DNA of 6,039 nucleotides, taken from the NCBI GenBank assembly GCA_016840965.1, contig JAEORI010000100.1:1-6039 (forward strand). Reading direction: 5' to 3'. The notes beneath the pieces are model-generated. The model was not told where the DNA came from. It searched no databases and saw only the letters and a list, made by a program, of their open reading frames with translations. The position numbers and the translations under genes are program-made. Positions 5,409 through 6,039 of the stretch are shown piece by piece; the stretch's first letter is position 1; each line of letters opens with the position of its first letter. The DNA comes from Candidatus Thorarchaeota archaeon (GTDB lineage Archaea; Asgardarchaeota; Thorarchaeia; Thorarchaeales; Thorarchaeaceae).

Positions 5409-6039
5409 CATTTCCATACAAGGGCTATGCAGGCTACTATTTAGATGTCGACCTGACAAAGGGGAAAGTTCACAAGAAGGAGCTTGAGAAGGAGTGGGCA
5501 AGACTCTACCTAGGTGGGACCGGGGTCGCAGCAAGGATTCTTTGGGATAGAACAGGCCCAAATACAGACCCACTTGGCCCAGAGAATGTTCTGGTGGCTG
5601 GGACGGGCCCACTCACTGGCGTAATGTTCTCACCATCGGGAAGAATGATGTTTGCCGCAAAGGGGCCCCTCACCGGTGTGTGGGCGGAGAGTCATGTTGG
5701 TGGATTCCTAGGACCTGAAATCAAGTATGCAGGCTTTGATTTTGTAGTGTTCAATGGACGCTCAAAGAAGCCAGTCTATCTCTCACTTCGAGATGGTCAC
5801 GCTGAGCTTCTAGACGCAACACATCTCTGGGGGTTAGAAACCAATGTGACCACTGAGATTATACGAGAGGAGCACAAGGACCCCACTCTGAAGACGGGAG
5901 TTATTGGGCCTGCAGGTGAGAACAAAGTATTGTATGGTTCTATCATTGTCGATTTCTATCGAGCTGCAGGGAGAGCAGGGTTGGGATCAGTTCTAGGTTC
6001 AAAGAATGTTAAGGGGATAGCTGCAAGTGGAGCTCAAGG
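5405..6039 (+). CDS. Aldehyde:ferredoxin oxidoreductase family tungstoenzyme, N-terminal part (3' end outside window)
   Basis: The first 211 residues of a protein of the AOR family (usually about 600-650 residues) are visible, covering the N-terminal domain that wraps the tungsten bis-pterin cofactor. Family motifs occur in order: YLDVDLTKGKV (12-22), YLGGTGVAARILWD (35-48), DPLGPENVLVAGTGPLTG (55-72), SGRMMFAAKGPLTG (78-91, with Arg80 at the position of the pterin-contacting Arg76 of Pyrococcus AOR), SHVGGFLGPEIKYAGFD (96-112), KKPVYL (121-126), IGPAGEN (167-173) and AAGRAGLGSVLGSKNVKGI (187-205). The reading frame is intact up to the edge. Characterised members oxidise aldehydes to acids with ferredoxin; related tungsten enzymes include the class II benzoyl-CoA reductase subunit BamB. 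The cysteine cluster motif and catalytic Glu/His residues lie in the missing part, so the subfamily and substrate stay open. The ATG overlaps the stop of the upstream ferredoxin gene. Family assignment is very secure. Confidence 0.96.
   Translation, partial: MTFPYKGYAGYYLDVDLTKGKVHKKELEKEWARLYLGGTGVAARILWDRTGPNTDPLGPENVLVAGTGPLTGVMFSPSGRMMFAAKGPLTGVWAESHVGGFLGPEIKYAGFDFVVFNGRSKKPVYLSLRDGHAELLDATHLWGLETNVTTEIIREEHKDPTLKTGVIGPAGENKVLYGSIIVDFYRAAGRAGLGSVLGSKNVKGIAASGAQ

Noticed and set aside
5361..5612. Minus-strand open frame opposite the ferredoxin-AOR junction
   Set aside because: It crosses two well-supported genes and has no recognisable content.

Overview
The window looks like ordinary chromosomal DNA from an anaerobic prokaryote, most likely an archaeon. 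The reasons are a tungsten-dependent aldehyde:ferredoxin oxidoreductase (AOR) family gene paired with a four-cluster ferredoxin, a soluble multi-PAS histidine kinase with an HDIGNQL-type H-box, a TrzN/MtaD-type deaminase, TATA-like rather than -35/-10-like promoter strings, and frequent GTG/TTG starts. By eye the GC content is in the mid-40s percent. A mesophilic archaeon, for example of the Asgard/Thorarchaeia kind, would fit, but the lineage is inference and cannot be settled here.

Layout. (1) Positions 1-1481, plus strand: the 3' end of an ABC transporter ATPase gene, overlapped (GTGA) by its ABC-2 type permease; this is an exporter operon entering from the left. (2) Positions 1478-4739, minus strand: a triple-PAS histidine kinase followed after 67 bases by a metal-dependent amidohydrolase (deaminase/chlorohydrolase type). 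The amidohydrolase meets the permease tail to tail, and the two stop codons are interleaved in a shared TTAA. (3) Positions 4740-4916: a divergent intergenic region of 177 bases with one TATA-like site readable on both strands. (4) Positions 4917-6039, plus strand: a four-[4Fe-4S] ferredoxin overlapped (ATGA) by the first 211 codons of an AOR-family tungstoenzyme that runs off the window.

How the parts work together. The ferredoxin and AOR are almost certainly co-translated and should form an electron-transfer pair, with the AOR subunit oxidising an aldehyde (or a related low-potential substrate) and the ferredoxin carrying electrons on. The divergently transcribed kinase has PAS sensory domains and no membrane segment, so it is a cytosolic sensor; a link to the redox operon is possible from position only. 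No response regulator gene is visible. The amidohydrolase probably deaminates a purine-type nucleoside or base, but its substrate cannot be read from the sequence.

Start codons matter here: three of the five visible starts are not ATG. Two of these (TTG at 2872 on the minus strand and TTG at 4917 on the plus strand) are well supported by purine-rich ribosome binding sites placed exactly 8 bases away, and they shorten the longest possible reading frames by 26 and 44 codons. No RNA gene, insertion sequence or CRISPR array was seen. No clearly undescribed system was found; the findings are modest.
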